From positions 186,001 through 250,000 of the forward strand of contig NZ_LPVF01000008.1 in the NCBI RefSeq assembly GCF_001517105.1: a stretch of 64,000 nt of DNA. Direction: 5' to 3'. Positions 34,957-44,026 of this stretch are shown here, piece after piece (positions within the stretch are counted from its first letter, which is position 1; each line of letters starts with the position of its first letter). Source of the DNA: Bacillus halotolerans (GTDB lineage Bacteria; Bacillota; Bacilli; Bacillales; Bacillaceae). The notes under the pieces are model-generated. The model made no database searches, was not told where the DNA came from, and saw nothing but the letters and a program-made list of their open reading frames with translations. The translations under genes and the position numbers were made by a program.

Positions 34957-36297
34957 TTATTCAAGCAGGTCCACAGCCTCTCGCACACATTCAGCTGTCC
35001 CAAATCGAATCAATTGATTCAGCCGTTTTTCTATGATTTCTGAAAAAGTCTCTTCAGTTTGTGTCGCTGCAACGAGGATTTCTCCATGTTCATCCTGTTC
35101 ACCGCCCAGCACTTTCATCCGCTCAGCTTCCGCCCCCATGACAGTCCTGACGAAGAATTGGTCTGTCGCAAAGCCGTTGATCAAAATCCATATCGAAAAG
35201 CCGGACATGACACAAATACATACCGACAGCTCTTCGTCATCAAACGTACGGCACACAAGCCGGTCAAGTCTGCCGGAGGAGGCCATCGCACAGGTTTCCT
35301 GCGGATAAAAGCCGTTTTCAGATAAATAGGCTGAAAGCTCCTCTTTTTGATCTGACTGGGCAGGCAGCCGTTTATGAAGAAACGTCTGGTTCCAAGAAAA
35401 GCCTGAACCGACAGGAGCAGAAGACAGCGTGCGGAGCGGGATTCCCGTTTGCAAGAGGATCTCGTCGCTCCGCACTTGCAGCAACGTTTCAAACGGAATC
35501 GCCTGCTGATTTAGGACGCTGTTTTCAGGCTGAATTGCAATAAGCGGTTTAGGCAATTGATGATGGATAAAAGTGCTGACTTTCGTGTTATACAACGCCT
35601 TAATGTGCTCTTCTGTGATGGCGGTTTCCGGTTTTTGCTTAGGCCCGGCTGTTCCGTTTTTTATAAAGACGATTTCATCACAGTACAGGCTAGCGGTATT
35701 CAGATCGTGAAAAACACTGACAGCAGTCAGCTCATTTTCTCTCGTCAGGCGCTTGATAAGATCGAGCAGTTCTTTTTGATAAGCCAAATCCAGAAAATTA
35801 GTCGGTTCGTCTAAAAATAAAATGCGCGGCTGCTGCGCCAGTGCTTGAGCCAAATAAACCCGCTGCTGTTCGCCCCCGCTTAGATCACGAATCGATTTCT
35901 CAGCGAAAGCGAGTACCCCTGTTTGTTCCATCGCATTCCGAATCATGGCTTCATCCTCTTCAGTCTGCTGGCTGAACAGCCCTTTTTGAAATGGATATCT
36001 GCCGAAGGATACGGTTTCTTTGACAGTGAAGCTAAAGGCTTGTTCTGTTTTTTGCGGCAGAACTGCCATCATTTGAGCCAGTTTCTTCGGTTTATATTCA
36101 GTGAGTGGTTTGCCAGCCAGACAAACGGAGCCTTCTATTGCCGGAAGTGTTCCTGTCAGCAAGTGAAGCAGTGTTGTTTTTCCGCTCCCGTTCGGTCCGA
36201 GAATGCCAAGAAATTCTCCCTTCTTCACTGTTAAACTGATATTTTTAATCAGCCGGCTGTCTCCGTAACCTCCCGACAGCCCCTCTGCCTTGATCAT
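34957..36297 (-). CDS. yvrA: B12/cobinamide ABC transporter ATPase fused to a CbiZ-like domain, YvrA
   Basis: 446 aa. Residues 1-250 are a BtuD-type ATPase with Walker A GPNGSGKTT (34-42), signature LSGGEQQR and Walker B ILFLDEPTNFLD. The C-terminal 190 residues (from about 255, IPFETLLQVRSDEILLQTG... VGSGFSWNQTFLHKRL... LVAATQTEETFSE) resemble adenosylcobinamide amidohydrolase CbiZ, which would convert imported pseudo-B12 or precursor corrinoids to cobyric acid. It overlaps yvrB by 4 nt. The fusion couples uptake to salvage; the CbiZ call is by recollection of the family. Confidence 0.85.
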   Translation of the reverse strand: MIKAEGLSGGYGDSRLIKNISLTVKKGEFLGILGPNGSGKTTLLHLLTGTLPAIEGSVCLAGKPLTEYKPKKLAQMMAVLPQKTEQAFSFTVKETVSFGRYPFQKGLFSQQTEEDEAMIRNAMEQTGVLAFAEKSIRDLSGGEQQRVYLAQALAQQPRILFLDEPTNFLDLAYQKELLDLIKRLTRENELTAVSVFHDLNTASLYCDEIVFIKNGTAGPKQKPETAITEEHIKALYNTKVSTFIHHQLPKPLIAIQPENSVLNQQAIPFETLLQVRSDEILLQTGIPLRTLSSAPVGSGFSWNQTFLHKRLPAQSDQKEELSAYLSENGFYPQETCAMASSGRLDRLVCRTFDDEELSVCICVMSGFSIWILINGFATDQFFVRTVMGAEAERMKVLGGEQDEHGEILVAATQTEETFSEIIEKRLNQLIRFGTAECVREAVDLLE

Positions 36298-37355
36298 AAG
36301 CTTCTCCCCCCGCGATGCTGCCGAATTAAAATCAGAGCGAAAACAGGAGCTCCCGCTAAGGCTGTAATAATGCCGATCGGCAGTTCAACCGGTTCAATCA
36401 TTGTTCTCGAAAGCAGATCGGCCAAAACGAGAAATCCCCCGCCAAGCAAGGCAGACAGCGGCAATAAATGCCGGTGATCCGTTCCCCACAGCAATCTTGT
36501 GATATGCGGAATCACAAGCCCGACAAAGCCAATGGTGCCGGATACAGCCACAGCACTGCCCGTCAGCAGTGACCCAGCAATTAAAATCAGCATTTTTCTG
36601 TGCTGGACGCTGACCCCGAGAAGCCTTGCTTTCTCCTCTCCATAGGTCATCACGTTGAGTTCTCTTCCGTTTATGATCAGGAGCATGGTTCCTAAAAGAA
36701 AAAACGGGAGAAACAGGGCAACGTAGCTCCAGCCTCTCATCGAGACGCTGCCAAGCAGCCAATGCACAATCGGCAGCAAATTATCGCCTGTCAGAGCAAT
36801 GATGAGAGAAATAAATGCGCCCAAAAATGAATTGATGATGACACCGGTCAGAATAAGCGTAGAGACAGACATCGAAGCGTGAACGAGGCGGCTGAACGAA
36901 AGAACAGCCACAATCGTGACAAGCGCTGCGGCTACACTCACAACCGGCAGTGTAAAGCCTCCGATGACAGGGAACTGCAGTCCAAAAAATAAGGTCGAAA
37001 CCGCTCCGACGGAAGCACCGGACGAAACACCGAGCGTATACGGATCAGCAAGCGGATTTTTTAAAAGTCCCTGAAAAGCGGCCCCTGCGATAGAAAGAGC
37101 CGCCCCCACAAGGGCGGCCAGCACGACTCTCGGCAGTCTGATATTCATCATAATATTTGTATACATTGGATCATAGATGCCGGCAGAGCCGCCAAAACCT
37201 TCATGCCAAAAGATATGAAAGATGGCGGATATCGGAATTGGCAGACTTCCGCAGGAAATGCCCAATATGATACTGGCAGCTAAAAATAAGAAACTGATGC
37301 TATAAGCAGCAAAACGATTATTCTTTAAATGTATCCGGGTAGATGCTTTCCGCAA
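36294..37355 (-). CDS. yvrB: Cobalamin ABC transporter permease YvrB (BtuC type)
   Basis: 353-aa FecCD/BtuC-family permease with about ten TM helices. It contains VLAALVGAALSIAGAAFQGLLKNPLADPYTLGVSSGASVGA (about 75-115), the family signature, and GTIGFVGLVIPHITRLLWG, the ATPase-contact loop. It overlaps yvrA by 4 nt and yvrC by 38 nt, so translation is coupled across the operon. Confidence 0.92.
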   Translation of the reverse strand: MRKASTRIHLKNNRFAAYSISFLFLAASIILGISCGSLPIPISAIFHIFWHEGFGGSAGIYDPMYTNIMMNIRLPRVVLAALVGAALSIAGAAFQGLLKNPLADPYTLGVSSGASVGAVSTLFFGLQFPVIGGFTLPVVSVAAALVTIVAVLSFSRLVHASMSVSTLILTGVIINSFLGAFISLIIALTGDNLLPIVHWLLGSVSMRGWSYVALFLPFFLLGTMLLIINGRELNVMTYGEEKARLLGVSVQHRKMLILIAGSLLTGSAVAVSGTIGFVGLVIPHITRLLWGTDHRHLLPLSALLGGGFLVLADLLSRTMIEPVELPIGIITALAGAPVFALILIRQHRGGRSL

Positions 37356-38271
37356 GTTCTTCGACCCCTTCGATCAGACGCGGACCTGAACGTGTGACGA
37401 GATCAGGATCAACATCATAAACGCGATGATGTTTCACAGCATTGATTCCGCTCCAGCCATCGCGTTTTTCCACCGCATCCGCTTTTACACCGTCCGTTGT
37501 GACAATGGCGTCTGGATTCAGCTTTACGATGGCCTCGTCTGTCATTTGCACCCAGCCTTTTTGATCCGCTGCAGCGTTTTTAGCATGGATGACATTCAGC
37601 ATTTCATTCATAAACGTGTCTTTTCCGGTTGTGTAAATGTCAGGATCAGGCGAAACCTCAATAAAGACGCTTTTTTCCTCGTCTTTTGAAATGGATTTCG
37701 CTTTTTCTTTAATCTCATGCAGGTCTGATTTCATGCTGTTGACCAGTTGGCCCGCTTTTTTCTCAGCTCCGGCAGCTTCACCGATCATTTCGATTGATTT
37801 GTATACCTCTGCGAATGATTGTGCATCATTGACAGTCAGCACAGCAATGCCAGCGTCCTTCAGCTGCTTGATGGCATCTGCTGATGCTGACATGGAAGAT
37901 TCATGAGCGAGAACGAGATCAGGTTTAAGAGAAATGACTTTCTCGACGTTTACATTCATATCCCCAACCTTCTCAACCTGTTTGACTTCCTTTGGATATG
38001 TATCGTTTGTGGTGACGCCGACCACTTTGTCACCAAGTCCGAGAGCATATGTAATTTCCGTGTTGCTCGGCATTAACGAAACAATTTTTTTCGGCTCCTT
38101 TTTGATGGTAACATCCTGGTTTGACCCATCTTCAATTGTGACAGGGAACGCTTCAGACGCAGCTGTCTTTTGCTTCGCATTGGAATCCTTCTCACCTGCC
38201 GCATTGCCGCAGCCTGAAATCATAATGGCGGTCAGCAGAAGCGCCGTCCATATTCCGGCTAATTTTTTCAT
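37318..38271 (-). CDS. yvrC: Cobalamin-binding lipoprotein YvrC (BtuF type)
   Basis: 317-aa substrate-binding lipoprotein. The lipobox is MISGC with Cys21 lipidated. The BtuF-like core has KKIVSLMPSNTEITYALGLGDKVVGVT and LKPDLVLAHESSM, the two lobes of a cluster A-II binding protein joined by a long helix. It is the first gene of the riboswitch-controlled operon, with an AAAGGGTATG context and GGAGGAAAGG ribosome site. Confidence 0.93.
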   Translation of the reverse strand: MKKLAGIWTALLLTAIMISGCGNAAGEKDSNAKQKTAASEAFPVTIEDGSNQDVTIKKEPKKIVSLMPSNTEITYALGLGDKVVGVTTNDTYPKEVKQVEKVGDMNVNVEKVISLKPDLVLAHESSMSASADAIKQLKDAGIAVLTVNDAQSFAEVYKSIEMIGEAAGAEKKAGQLVNSMKSDLHEIKEKAKSISKDEEKSVFIEVSPDPDIYTTGKDTFMNEMLNVIHAKNAAADQKGWVQMTDEAIVKLNPDAIVTTDGVKADAVEKRDGWSGINAVKHHRVYDVDPDLVTRSGPRLIEGVEELAESIYPDTFKE

Positions 38272-38324
38272 ACCCTTTCCTCCTAAATGAACTAAAAAAG
38301 CATCTCTACGATGGTAAAGACGCT

Positions 38325-38408
38325 GTAAACAACAAAAAAGCCTATTGTTTACACATCATCTATCCTCGCAGACTTCGTGTTTATCAAACAGGCAGGTATC
38401 CTGGCTCT
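38325..38408 (-). terminator. Expression platform of the cobalamin riboswitch
   Basis: On the minus strand a GCCTGTTT (end of the riboswitch core) can pair with AAACAATAGGC followed by six T (38341-38336), forming a terminator. A competing perfect hairpin TGTAAACAA / TTGTTTACA (38325-38354) overlaps the T run and could act as the alternative fold. This is inferred by eye. Confidence 0.55.
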
Positions 38409-38520
38409 TGGCGCAAAGGCCAATTACAGTGGCGGGACCGCACCGGCTTTTACCGGTTTCCCTATTAAGCCGGCTATTTTCACGTACCGGCACCTGTTTG
38501 ACATTCGTATCCTTTTTCGG
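38385..38520 (-). promoter_or_regulatory. Cobalamin (B12) riboswitch
   Basis: On the minus strand the leader carries the B12-box features: GCCACTG within CCCGCCACTGTAATTGGCC (about 38421-38440), the AGCCAGGATACCTGCCTG 3' segment (about 38390-38407), and the 5' parts GGATACGAATGTCAAACAGG and GGTGCCGG. A TATAAT -10 box lies at 38530-38525. It controls yvrC-yvrB-yvrA-yvqK. The borders are approximate. Confidence 0.92.
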
Positions 38521-38666
38521 AGTTATTATACTATATGGCTGACAGGCTTGTATATGCAGTATGAATGACTTTTCCTCAGCTGCATGTATGGAAGCAAAAT
38601 TCTCGTAAACACTAAATTTCATCTTGTATACTAAGTAGCATGATCAATAAAAAAGGAATGATTCTT

Positions 38667-39458
38667 ATGGACTTACAGCTAAAAGACAAGCTTGTCTTAA
38701 TCACAGGCTCAACTTCCGGCATCGGGAAAGCCGCAGCGAAAAGCTTTTTGCAAGAAGGTGCAGCCGTTATAGTCAATGGCAGAAAACAAGAGACAGTCGA
38801 TCGCACGGTTGAAGAGCTTTCTTCATATGGAACGGTGCATGGAGCAGCCGCTGACTTATCAAAACCGGATGAAGCAGCAGCTTTTCTTGAAAAAGTGAAG
38901 CAGATCGGTGATATAGATGTTCTTGTCAACAATCTCGGGTTCTTTGAAGTGAAGGATTTCGCCGAGGTAACGGATGAAGAATGGAATCAATATTTTGAAG
39001 TAAACGTGATGAGCGCTGTTCGGACAAGCCGTCACTTCCTTCCAAAGATGCTTGCCAAAAACAGCGGCCGCATTTTGAATATCGCAAGTGAAGCAGGCGT
39101 CAAACCGCTTCCGACTATGATTCCTTATTCAATGACCAAAACAGCGCTGATCAGCCTGTCCAGAGGAATGGCTGAAATGACGAAGGGCACAAAGGTTACG
39201 GTTAATTCAGTGCTCCCGGGACCTACTTGGACAGAAGGCGTTGCTTCCTATATGGAGGGCGCCGCAAAGGCAGCCGGCCAGGATACAGATACATTTGTGA
39301 AAGACTATTTCAAAGTGAATGAGCCGACTTCACTCATTCAAAGATACGCAACAGCCGAAGAAGTCGCGAGCACAATTGTATTCCTTGCATCTGATGCCGC
39401 ATCTGCCATTAACGGCACGGCACAGCGTGTGGAAGGCGGAATTATCCGTTCACTTTAA
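38667..39458 (+). CDS. yvrD: Short-chain dehydrogenase/reductase YvrD
   Basis: 263-aa classical SDR: TGSTSGIG at 13-20, VNNLG at 87-91, Ser141, and YSMTK with Tyr154 and Lys158. I start at the ATG at 38667 (MDLQLKD) behind AAAAGGAATG; the in-frame ATG at 38640 is too far upstream. It is followed by a bidirectional terminator. It lies between the B12 operon and yvrE. The substrate is unknown. Confidence 0.9.
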   Translation: MDLQLKDKLVLITGSTSGIGKAAAKSFLQEGAAVIVNGRKQETVDRTVEELSSYGTVHGAAADLSKPDEAAAFLEKVKQIGDIDVLVNNLGFFEVKDFAEVTDEEWNQYFEVNVMSAVRTSRHFLPKMLAKNSGRILNIASEAGVKPLPTMIPYSMTKTALISLSRGMAEMTKGTKVTVNSVLPGPTWTEGVASYMEGAAKAAGQDTDTFVKDYFKVNEPTSLIQRYATAEEVASTIVFLASDAASAINGTAQRVEGGIIRSL

Positions 39459-39464
39459 ATGCAA

Positions 39465-39497
39465 AAACGCATCCGTTTTCGGATGCGTTTTTTTATA
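39465..39497. terminator. Bidirectional terminator yvrD/yvrE
   Basis: AAACGCATCCG-TTTT-CGGATGCGTTT (39465-39490) followed by a T run; convergent yvrD and yvrE share it. Confidence 0.92.
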
Positions 39498-40371
39498 ACT
39501 CCCCAGCGAATGGAACCGGCTGGTATCCGCCCGTTTCAAGTTGGGCTGAAAACAATCCGCCCGCATGAGGCTGTTCATATCTTTCTGTTTCGGTCATTTG
39601 TTCAGTAGCTGTTGTGATGTAAAGGGTTTTCATGTCCTGGCCGCCGAACGCACAGCACGTGACATATTTGGCCGGAACACTTATAGAATCAATTTCTTTT
39701 TTCTGAAAAGGATCAATGTGAACCACACGGCTCCCGCCAAACAGCGCCACCCACAGCATGCCGTTTTGATCAATTGTCATGCCATCCGGCAATCCATCCG
39801 ATTTTTCAAAACGATAGACGGTTTCTGGGTTTGAGACGTTTCCGCTTTCGGGATCGTATTGATAGCACACAATCTCCTGCGTCGGCGTGTCAATGTAGTA
39901 CATCAGGCTGCGTTCGCGATCCCAATCCAAACCGTTCGAGGTTGAGACTTGATCTTTCATTTTGACAAGGCTGCCATCTGTGTCCAAACGGTAAAGTGAG
40001 GCTTGTTTTTGTTCGCCTTCCATGCTCGTCGTTCCTGCCCAAAGCCTTCCGTACGGATCACATTTGGCGTCGTTAAACCGAAGGCTCTCATGCATATCCT
40101 TCGGCTGTTTGATTTTTTCAAGACTGTCATCATGAAGATGATACAGGTAAAAACCGTCTTTCATCGTCATGATCAGCTCATCCTTTGAATATTTCGCAAG
40201 CGCCGTCACAAAGGATGTAAATTTGACCGAACGATTGATTTTTTCTTTAGGATCGAAAATATGGAGCTCGCTTCCTAAAATATCAACCCAGTATAAACGG
40301 CCGTTTTCTTCATCCCATAACGGACCTTCACCGATTACTGCCCTAGTGTCTGCTTCTAATACTGCATCCAT
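39493..40371 (-). CDS. yvrE: SMP-30/gluconolactonase-family protein YvrE
   Basis: 292-aa six-bladed beta-propeller hydrolase of the SGL/regucalcin family. The N-terminal metal ligand Glu lies in GEGPLWDEE; later conserved sites are RFNDAKCDPYGRLWAGT and STSNGLDWDRERSLMYYIDT (Asn and Asp ligands) and SDGLPDGMTIDQNGMLWVA. A lactonase acting on sugar lactones is inferred. I start at the ATG at 40371 behind AAAGAGGTG. It is separate from yvrG by 70 nt. Confidence 0.88.
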   Translation of the reverse strand: MDAVLEADTRAVIGEGPLWDEENGRLYWVDILGSELHIFDPKEKINRSVKFTSFVTALAKYSKDELIMTMKDGFYLYHLHDDSLEKIKQPKDMHESLRFNDAKCDPYGRLWAGTTSMEGEQKQASLYRLDTDGSLVKMKDQVSTSNGLDWDRERSLMYYIDTPTQEIVCYQYDPESGNVSNPETVYRFEKSDGLPDGMTIDQNGMLWVALFGGSRVVHIDPFQKKEIDSISVPAKYVTCCAFGGQDMKTLYITTATEQMTETERYEQPHAGGLFSAQLETGGYQPVPFAGEL

Positions 40372-40440
40372 GTGTAACACCTCTTTAGCTTCAGTCTATA
40401 TATTGTTATTCCCGGCAAAGAGGTGTCCAAACCACACGCC

Positions 40441-42183
40441 TTATTCTTTTTTGAAAAGGATGGTAATGACGGAGCCGATATTGATCCTGCTGTTGACGTG
40501 AATCGTTCCGTTATGCAGGTGCACCAGCTCTTTGGCAATCGCCAGTCCAAGCCCCGTCCCGGCAGACGGATCTTTCGTATTGGTACCTCTGTAATAACGG
40601 TTAAATAAATGGGTGATCGTTTCCTCATCCATTCCTTTCCCATTGTCTTTGACCTTCAATGAAATATGATTTTTTGTCTGTTCAAGAATTACCTGAATCG
40701 CTGTTCCTTTACCGTTGTGCTTCACAGCATTTCCAAGCAGATTTTCCAGAATGCGTCTGAACCAGGCTTCATCCAGCGCAAATTCAATATGCTCTTCTCT
40801 TGATACAAACGAAATATCATACCCTTCAGAAAACGGGTTTTTCTTGAAGTCCTCAATGACATTTTTAAAAAACGGAATGAGGCTCGTGAGCTTTCTCTCC
40901 ATCGGCAGAGCGTCATTTTTCAGACGATACGTTAAATTTAAGTCCTCGATCAGCTTTGACATGTATTCCGATTTCTCTCTGACAACCTGTCCCATTTCCT
41001 TCACTTCATCAGGAGACCAGTCGTATTGCTTCGATTCAAGCATCATGCTGTAGCCGTAAATGCTGCTGAGGGGCGTTTTTAAATCATGAGACAAACCGGC
41101 GATCCATTCTTCCCGTGTCGCCTGGATTTTTTCTCTGTTTGTCTTATCCCGTCTCAGCGTTTCAGTCAGCTGATCCATAGATTCAAATATCTCACCGAAG
41201 AAGCGGTACGGCTGTTTGATTTTTCCCTTTTTGTTTTTACTGACAGGGCGCCCTTTACGGTTTTTCGGTTCTTCAAGCTTCCCTTTTGATAGATTGACCA
41301 GCCATTTGATTGTATGAAAAATCGGTAAGCCGAATCTGAACATATACCAGGCAGTCATCCAGAATATATAAAGAATCAGAACGCCCATAATCAGAAACAT
41401 CGCTTTCAAGACAACCCGCAGAAATGATTTATTAAACTCCTGGTCAGTAATATAGACAGGGTTTGGCACCGAAGCGACCATCCACCTGTTTTGATCGAGG
41501 AATTTAACAGAAATCTCCCGTTTATAGTTCCATGGTTTAGAGCTGTATTTGAGAAGCTCCAGCTGGTTCATCGTTTTTCTTTCACTTTTCTTGCTGTTAA
41601 TGCTGTCGAGTATGTTCCCGTTTCTGTCTAACAGATACACGGCTCCTTTTTCACGCTTAATATAGTCAATTGTACTGGACTTATATTGTGACAAAGAGTC
41701 GATGGAGGATTCACGGCTTTCAATGGAAGTCAGCAGCTGTTCGCTCTTTGATTTCCAGCCGAACAAGAGGAGGTACGACTTGTCTTCAATATTGATTGCC
41801 CAATAATTCAGCTTATAGTTATCAAGCTTCTTGCTTTTATAAATAGACAAAAGCTCCTTCTTGGTGTAGGTGCCGGGCACGTCTTTCGGCACGCTGTAGG
41901 AATAATCCGTTTTTCCATTAGAATCAATGATTTGCATCCAGCCGTGCTGTTTATCAACAGATTTCTTCAGAAAATCGTCCACTTCCCATGACCCGTCTTC
42001 GTTTACATCCAGATACGCCTCAAGCGTGTCAGTCGTTGCTTTTGTCAGCCCTGAATTGGATTCCGCATCGCTGAATCGCGCGTCTAAATAGAAAAAGGAA
42101 GCCACAAGCATGATCGAAAGAAGAAGAATAACAATCAGCATCTGCCCGAAAAAGTGAAACAGAAACTTCCATCTTAACCTCAT
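40441..42183 (-). CDS. yvrG: Sensor histidine kinase YvrG
   Basis: 580-aa membrane kinase. TM1 is at about 8-30, a large extracellular sensor domain of about 220 residues follows, then TM2 (about 255-277) and the H-box EEWIAGLSHDLKTPLSSIYGYSMML. The HATPase domain has GNAVKHNGKG, DNGKGMDEE and GTGLGLAIAKEL. It overlaps the regulator gene yvrH by 4 nt. In B. subtilis YvrGHb is reported to affect cell-surface genes including wapA and sigO-related loci; its signal is unknown. Confidence 0.92.
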   Translation of the reverse strand: MRLRWKFLFHFFGQMLIVILLLSIMLVASFFYLDARFSDAESNSGLTKATTDTLEAYLDVNEDGSWEVDDFLKKSVDKQHGWMQIIDSNGKTDYSYSVPKDVPGTYTKKELLSIYKSKKLDNYKLNYWAINIEDKSYLLLFGWKSKSEQLLTSIESRESSIDSLSQYKSSTIDYIKREKGAVYLLDRNGNILDSINSKKSERKTMNQLELLKYSSKPWNYKREISVKFLDQNRWMVASVPNPVYITDQEFNKSFLRVVLKAMFLIMGVLILYIFWMTAWYMFRFGLPIFHTIKWLVNLSKGKLEEPKNRKGRPVSKNKKGKIKQPYRFFGEIFESMDQLTETLRRDKTNREKIQATREEWIAGLSHDLKTPLSSIYGYSMMLESKQYDWSPDEVKEMGQVVREKSEYMSKLIEDLNLTYRLKNDALPMERKLTSLIPFFKNVIEDFKKNPFSEGYDISFVSREEHIEFALDEAWFRRILENLLGNAVKHNGKGTAIQVILEQTKNHISLKVKDNGKGMDEETITHLFNRYYRGTNTKDPSAGTGLGLAIAKELVHLHNGTIHVNSRINIGSVITILFKKE

Positions 42184-42899
42184 GGGCGCTTTCCGTTTCC
42201 TTCTGGACTCGGGATAAAACGGTATCCGAGACCGCGAACGGTTACGATATATTCCGGATTGCTCGGGTCACGCTCAATTTTTTCCCGGAGCTTACGGATA
42301 TGAACCATGACGGTATTGTTATCTCCGTACGAAGGATAGCCCCATACTTTTTCATAAATTTGATCTTTAGAAAGCACCACATTGGGATGTTCGCAAAAAT
42401 ACTGAAGCAGCTGCAAAAGCTGAGCCGAACAGGCTACAGTTTCCCCGCCCACAATCAGCTCGGCATTTTGCGGAGAAAATGTAAAGTAATCATATGTATA
42501 GGTTTTGTTTGATTCAGCTGCATTCGACTGGTACGTACGCTTTAAATGCGCTCTGATCCGCGCGGCTAATTCCAGCGGATTAAATGGTTTTGTAATATAA
42601 TCATCAGCTCCGACCGCAAAACCCGATAATTTGTCAGCGTCCGATGATCTCGCCGTCAGGAAAAAAATCGGGGCGTCTGAATACTCCCTGATTAATGTGC
42701 AGGCCTCAAAACCGGTCATTCCGCCCATCATGACATCCAATACGATTAAATCAACCTTATTTGTCTTGACGACCGGAATGGCTTCCTCTGCACTTGCCGC
42801 ATCCAGTATATGTCGATAACCTTCTTTTTCGAGAACGCGTTTGATCATATCCACAATCGCTTTCTCATCGTCTACGATTAAAATTGACGCATTTTCCAC
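42180..42899 (-). CDS. yvrH: Response regulator YvrH (YvrHb)
   Basis: 239-aa OmpR-type regulator. The receiver has Asp55 (VDLIVLDVMMGGMTG) and the winged helix CSAQLLQLLQYFCEHPNVVLSKDQIYEKVWGYPSYGDNNTVMVHIRKLREKIERD. The start is a GTG at 42899 behind AAAGGAAC; an upstream ATG at 42932 is less well placed. It partners with YvrG, whose gene overlaps its stop by 4 nt. Confidence 0.92.
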   Translation of the reverse strand: MENASILIVDDEKAIVDMIKRVLEKEGYRHILDAASAEEAIPVVKTNKVDLIVLDVMMGGMTGFEACTLIREYSDAPIFFLTARSSDADKLSGFAVGADDYITKPFNPLELAARIRAHLKRTYQSNAAESNKTYTYDYFTFSPQNAELIVGGETVACSAQLLQLLQYFCEHPNVVLSKDQIYEKVWGYPSYGDNNTVMVHIRKLREKIERDPSNPEYIVTVRGLGYRFIPSPEGNGKRP

Positions 42900-43002
42900 T
42901 TTTATGTTCCTTTCTGTCACTGTTTTTTTCATCTTATCATTATATCGTTTCTTTTTGGTACATTTTTGAATAGGAGGGCTCTTGACGGGGGTGAACAGCA
43001 GG

Positions 43003-43035
43003 AAACGGGAACCTGCAAAATGTTCCCGTTTTTCT
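43003..43035. terminator. Candidate terminator between rsoA and yvrH
   Basis: AAACGGGAAC-N9-GTTCCCGTTT (43003-43031). The T run is better on the plus strand (TTTTTC) than on the minus strand used by rsoA, so its direction is uncertain. Confidence 0.5.
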
Positions 43036-43050
43036 TAGAATGAGGTATCA

Positions 43051-43287
43051 TTATGAGTTCTCGTCTACCATATACAGAATAAACTCCCAAAATCCCGGAA
43101 CATCCTGACACAGAAGCATATCAGCCTTTTCAAACATTTTGATTTTCAGCTCCTGCTCCAAATCTTCTCTTTCTTGATAGGACGTATTGCTGAGTTTTTT
43201 TCTGATCATCGGTGAAAAGCATGCAATCAGATGCTCAATGTCGTACATTTCATCTTTATTCCTATTATGTTCAAACTGGCCGCTCAC
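43051..43287 (-). CDS. rsoA: Sigma-O co-factor RsoA (sigma region 2-like half)
   Basis: 78-aa protein that supplies the region-2-like core-binding and -10-contacting part missing from SigO; the two together act as one sigma factor. Its middle (IEHLIACFSPMIRKKLSNTSYQEREDLEQELKIKMFEKADML) reads like sigma region 2. The start is a GTG at 43287, 3 nt after the sigO stop, behind AAGGGGGG. It is called yvrHa in older 168 annotation. Confidence 0.9.
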   Translation of the reverse strand: MSGQFEHNRNKDEMYDIEHLIACFSPMIRKKLSNTSYQEREDLEQELKIKMFEKADMLLCQDVPGFWEFILYMVDENS

Positions 43288-43290
43288 AGC

Positions 43291-43863
43291 TTACTTTCCC
43301 CCCTTTTTTTGCGCCTCTAGCTGCTTTCTGATATTTTCTAATCCCTTTTTATGAATATTAGAGATATTTTGCCGGGACTCACCTAATGAATCAGCGATTT
43401 CCTGCATCGTGGCACCGTGAAGATAGACTTTTGTCAGCACGCTTTTTTGTTTGTCAGTCAGCTTCTGGATCGCTTGATAAAGCTGATAATCCTGGACATG
43501 CTGGCTCAAATCATCCTGCAGGTCTAAAAATTCCTCAAACGCGTCACTTCCCGTTTCGGAAGGAAGTCGTTCTCCTGCTTCCGGATGATCGACCGTCAGC
43601 GGATACCGTTTTTGATTTTTGCGAACCCGCTTATCAAAATCGATGGAAAAAATCCGAATCATTGAATTCATATACTTGACGATGCGAATCTCCTTATAAA
43701 ATTGCTTGAATTGCTCGTCCAACGATTTTGCATCCTTTTCATTCGGGTTTTCCATTACATTTTTGAACAAACGGTAATGCTGAGGGTTGCTCAAAAAATG
43801 CTTCACGATGGGATGCTTCATAATCTCCTTACATTTCGATCGCAACAGACCTTGATAGTCCAT
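43291..43863 (-). CDS. sigO: Split sigma factor SigO (region 4-bearing half)
   Basis: 190 aa. The C-terminus is a sigma region 4 (LYQAIQKLTDKQKSVLTKVYLHGATMQEIADSLGESRQNISNIHKKGLENIRKQL), while the N-terminus lacks a normal region 2, which RsoA provides. I start at the ATG at 43863 behind GGGAGG. It is co-transcribed with rsoA (3-nt gap) and divergent from its targets yvrJ-oxdC-yvrL. It is known as YvrI. It responds to acid and cell-wall stress in 168. Confidence 0.92.
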   Translation of the reverse strand: MDYQGLLRSKCKEIMKHPIVKHFLSNPQHYRLFKNVMENPNEKDAKSLDEQFKQFYKEIRIVKYMNSMIRIFSIDFDKRVRKNQKRYPLTVDHPEAGERLPSETGSDAFEEFLDLQDDLSQHVQDYQLYQAIQKLTDKQKSVLTKVYLHGATMQEIADSLGESRQNISNIHKKGLENIRKQLEAQKKGGK

Positions 43864-43951
43864 CAAACCGCCTCCCTACTAAATTAAATGAAGGAAAGCA
43901 AAAAAAAGTAAACTACTACTTTCAGCCTAGCGCTTGCTGAAGCAAACCTTC

Positions 43952-44001
43952 CAGTCATGGTTTACGATTTCTTGGATTCCCTTCACTTACTTACATGACT
44001 G
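43952..44001. repeat. Inverted repeat in the sigO/yvrJ intergenic region
   Basis: CAGTCATG (43952-43959) and CATGACTG (43994-44001), perfect 8-bp arms 34 nt apart, between the divergent sigO-rsoA and yvrJ-oxdC units. Divergent SigO promoters are expected here; I could not assign their boxes. Confidence 0.6.
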
Positions 44002-44026
44002 CACAAAAAGGAGGGAGGTGTTTTTC

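Noticed and set aside
34935-35003. Extended yvqK start that would overlap yvrA
   Set aside because: The shorter product starts exactly at the PduO-family N-terminus.
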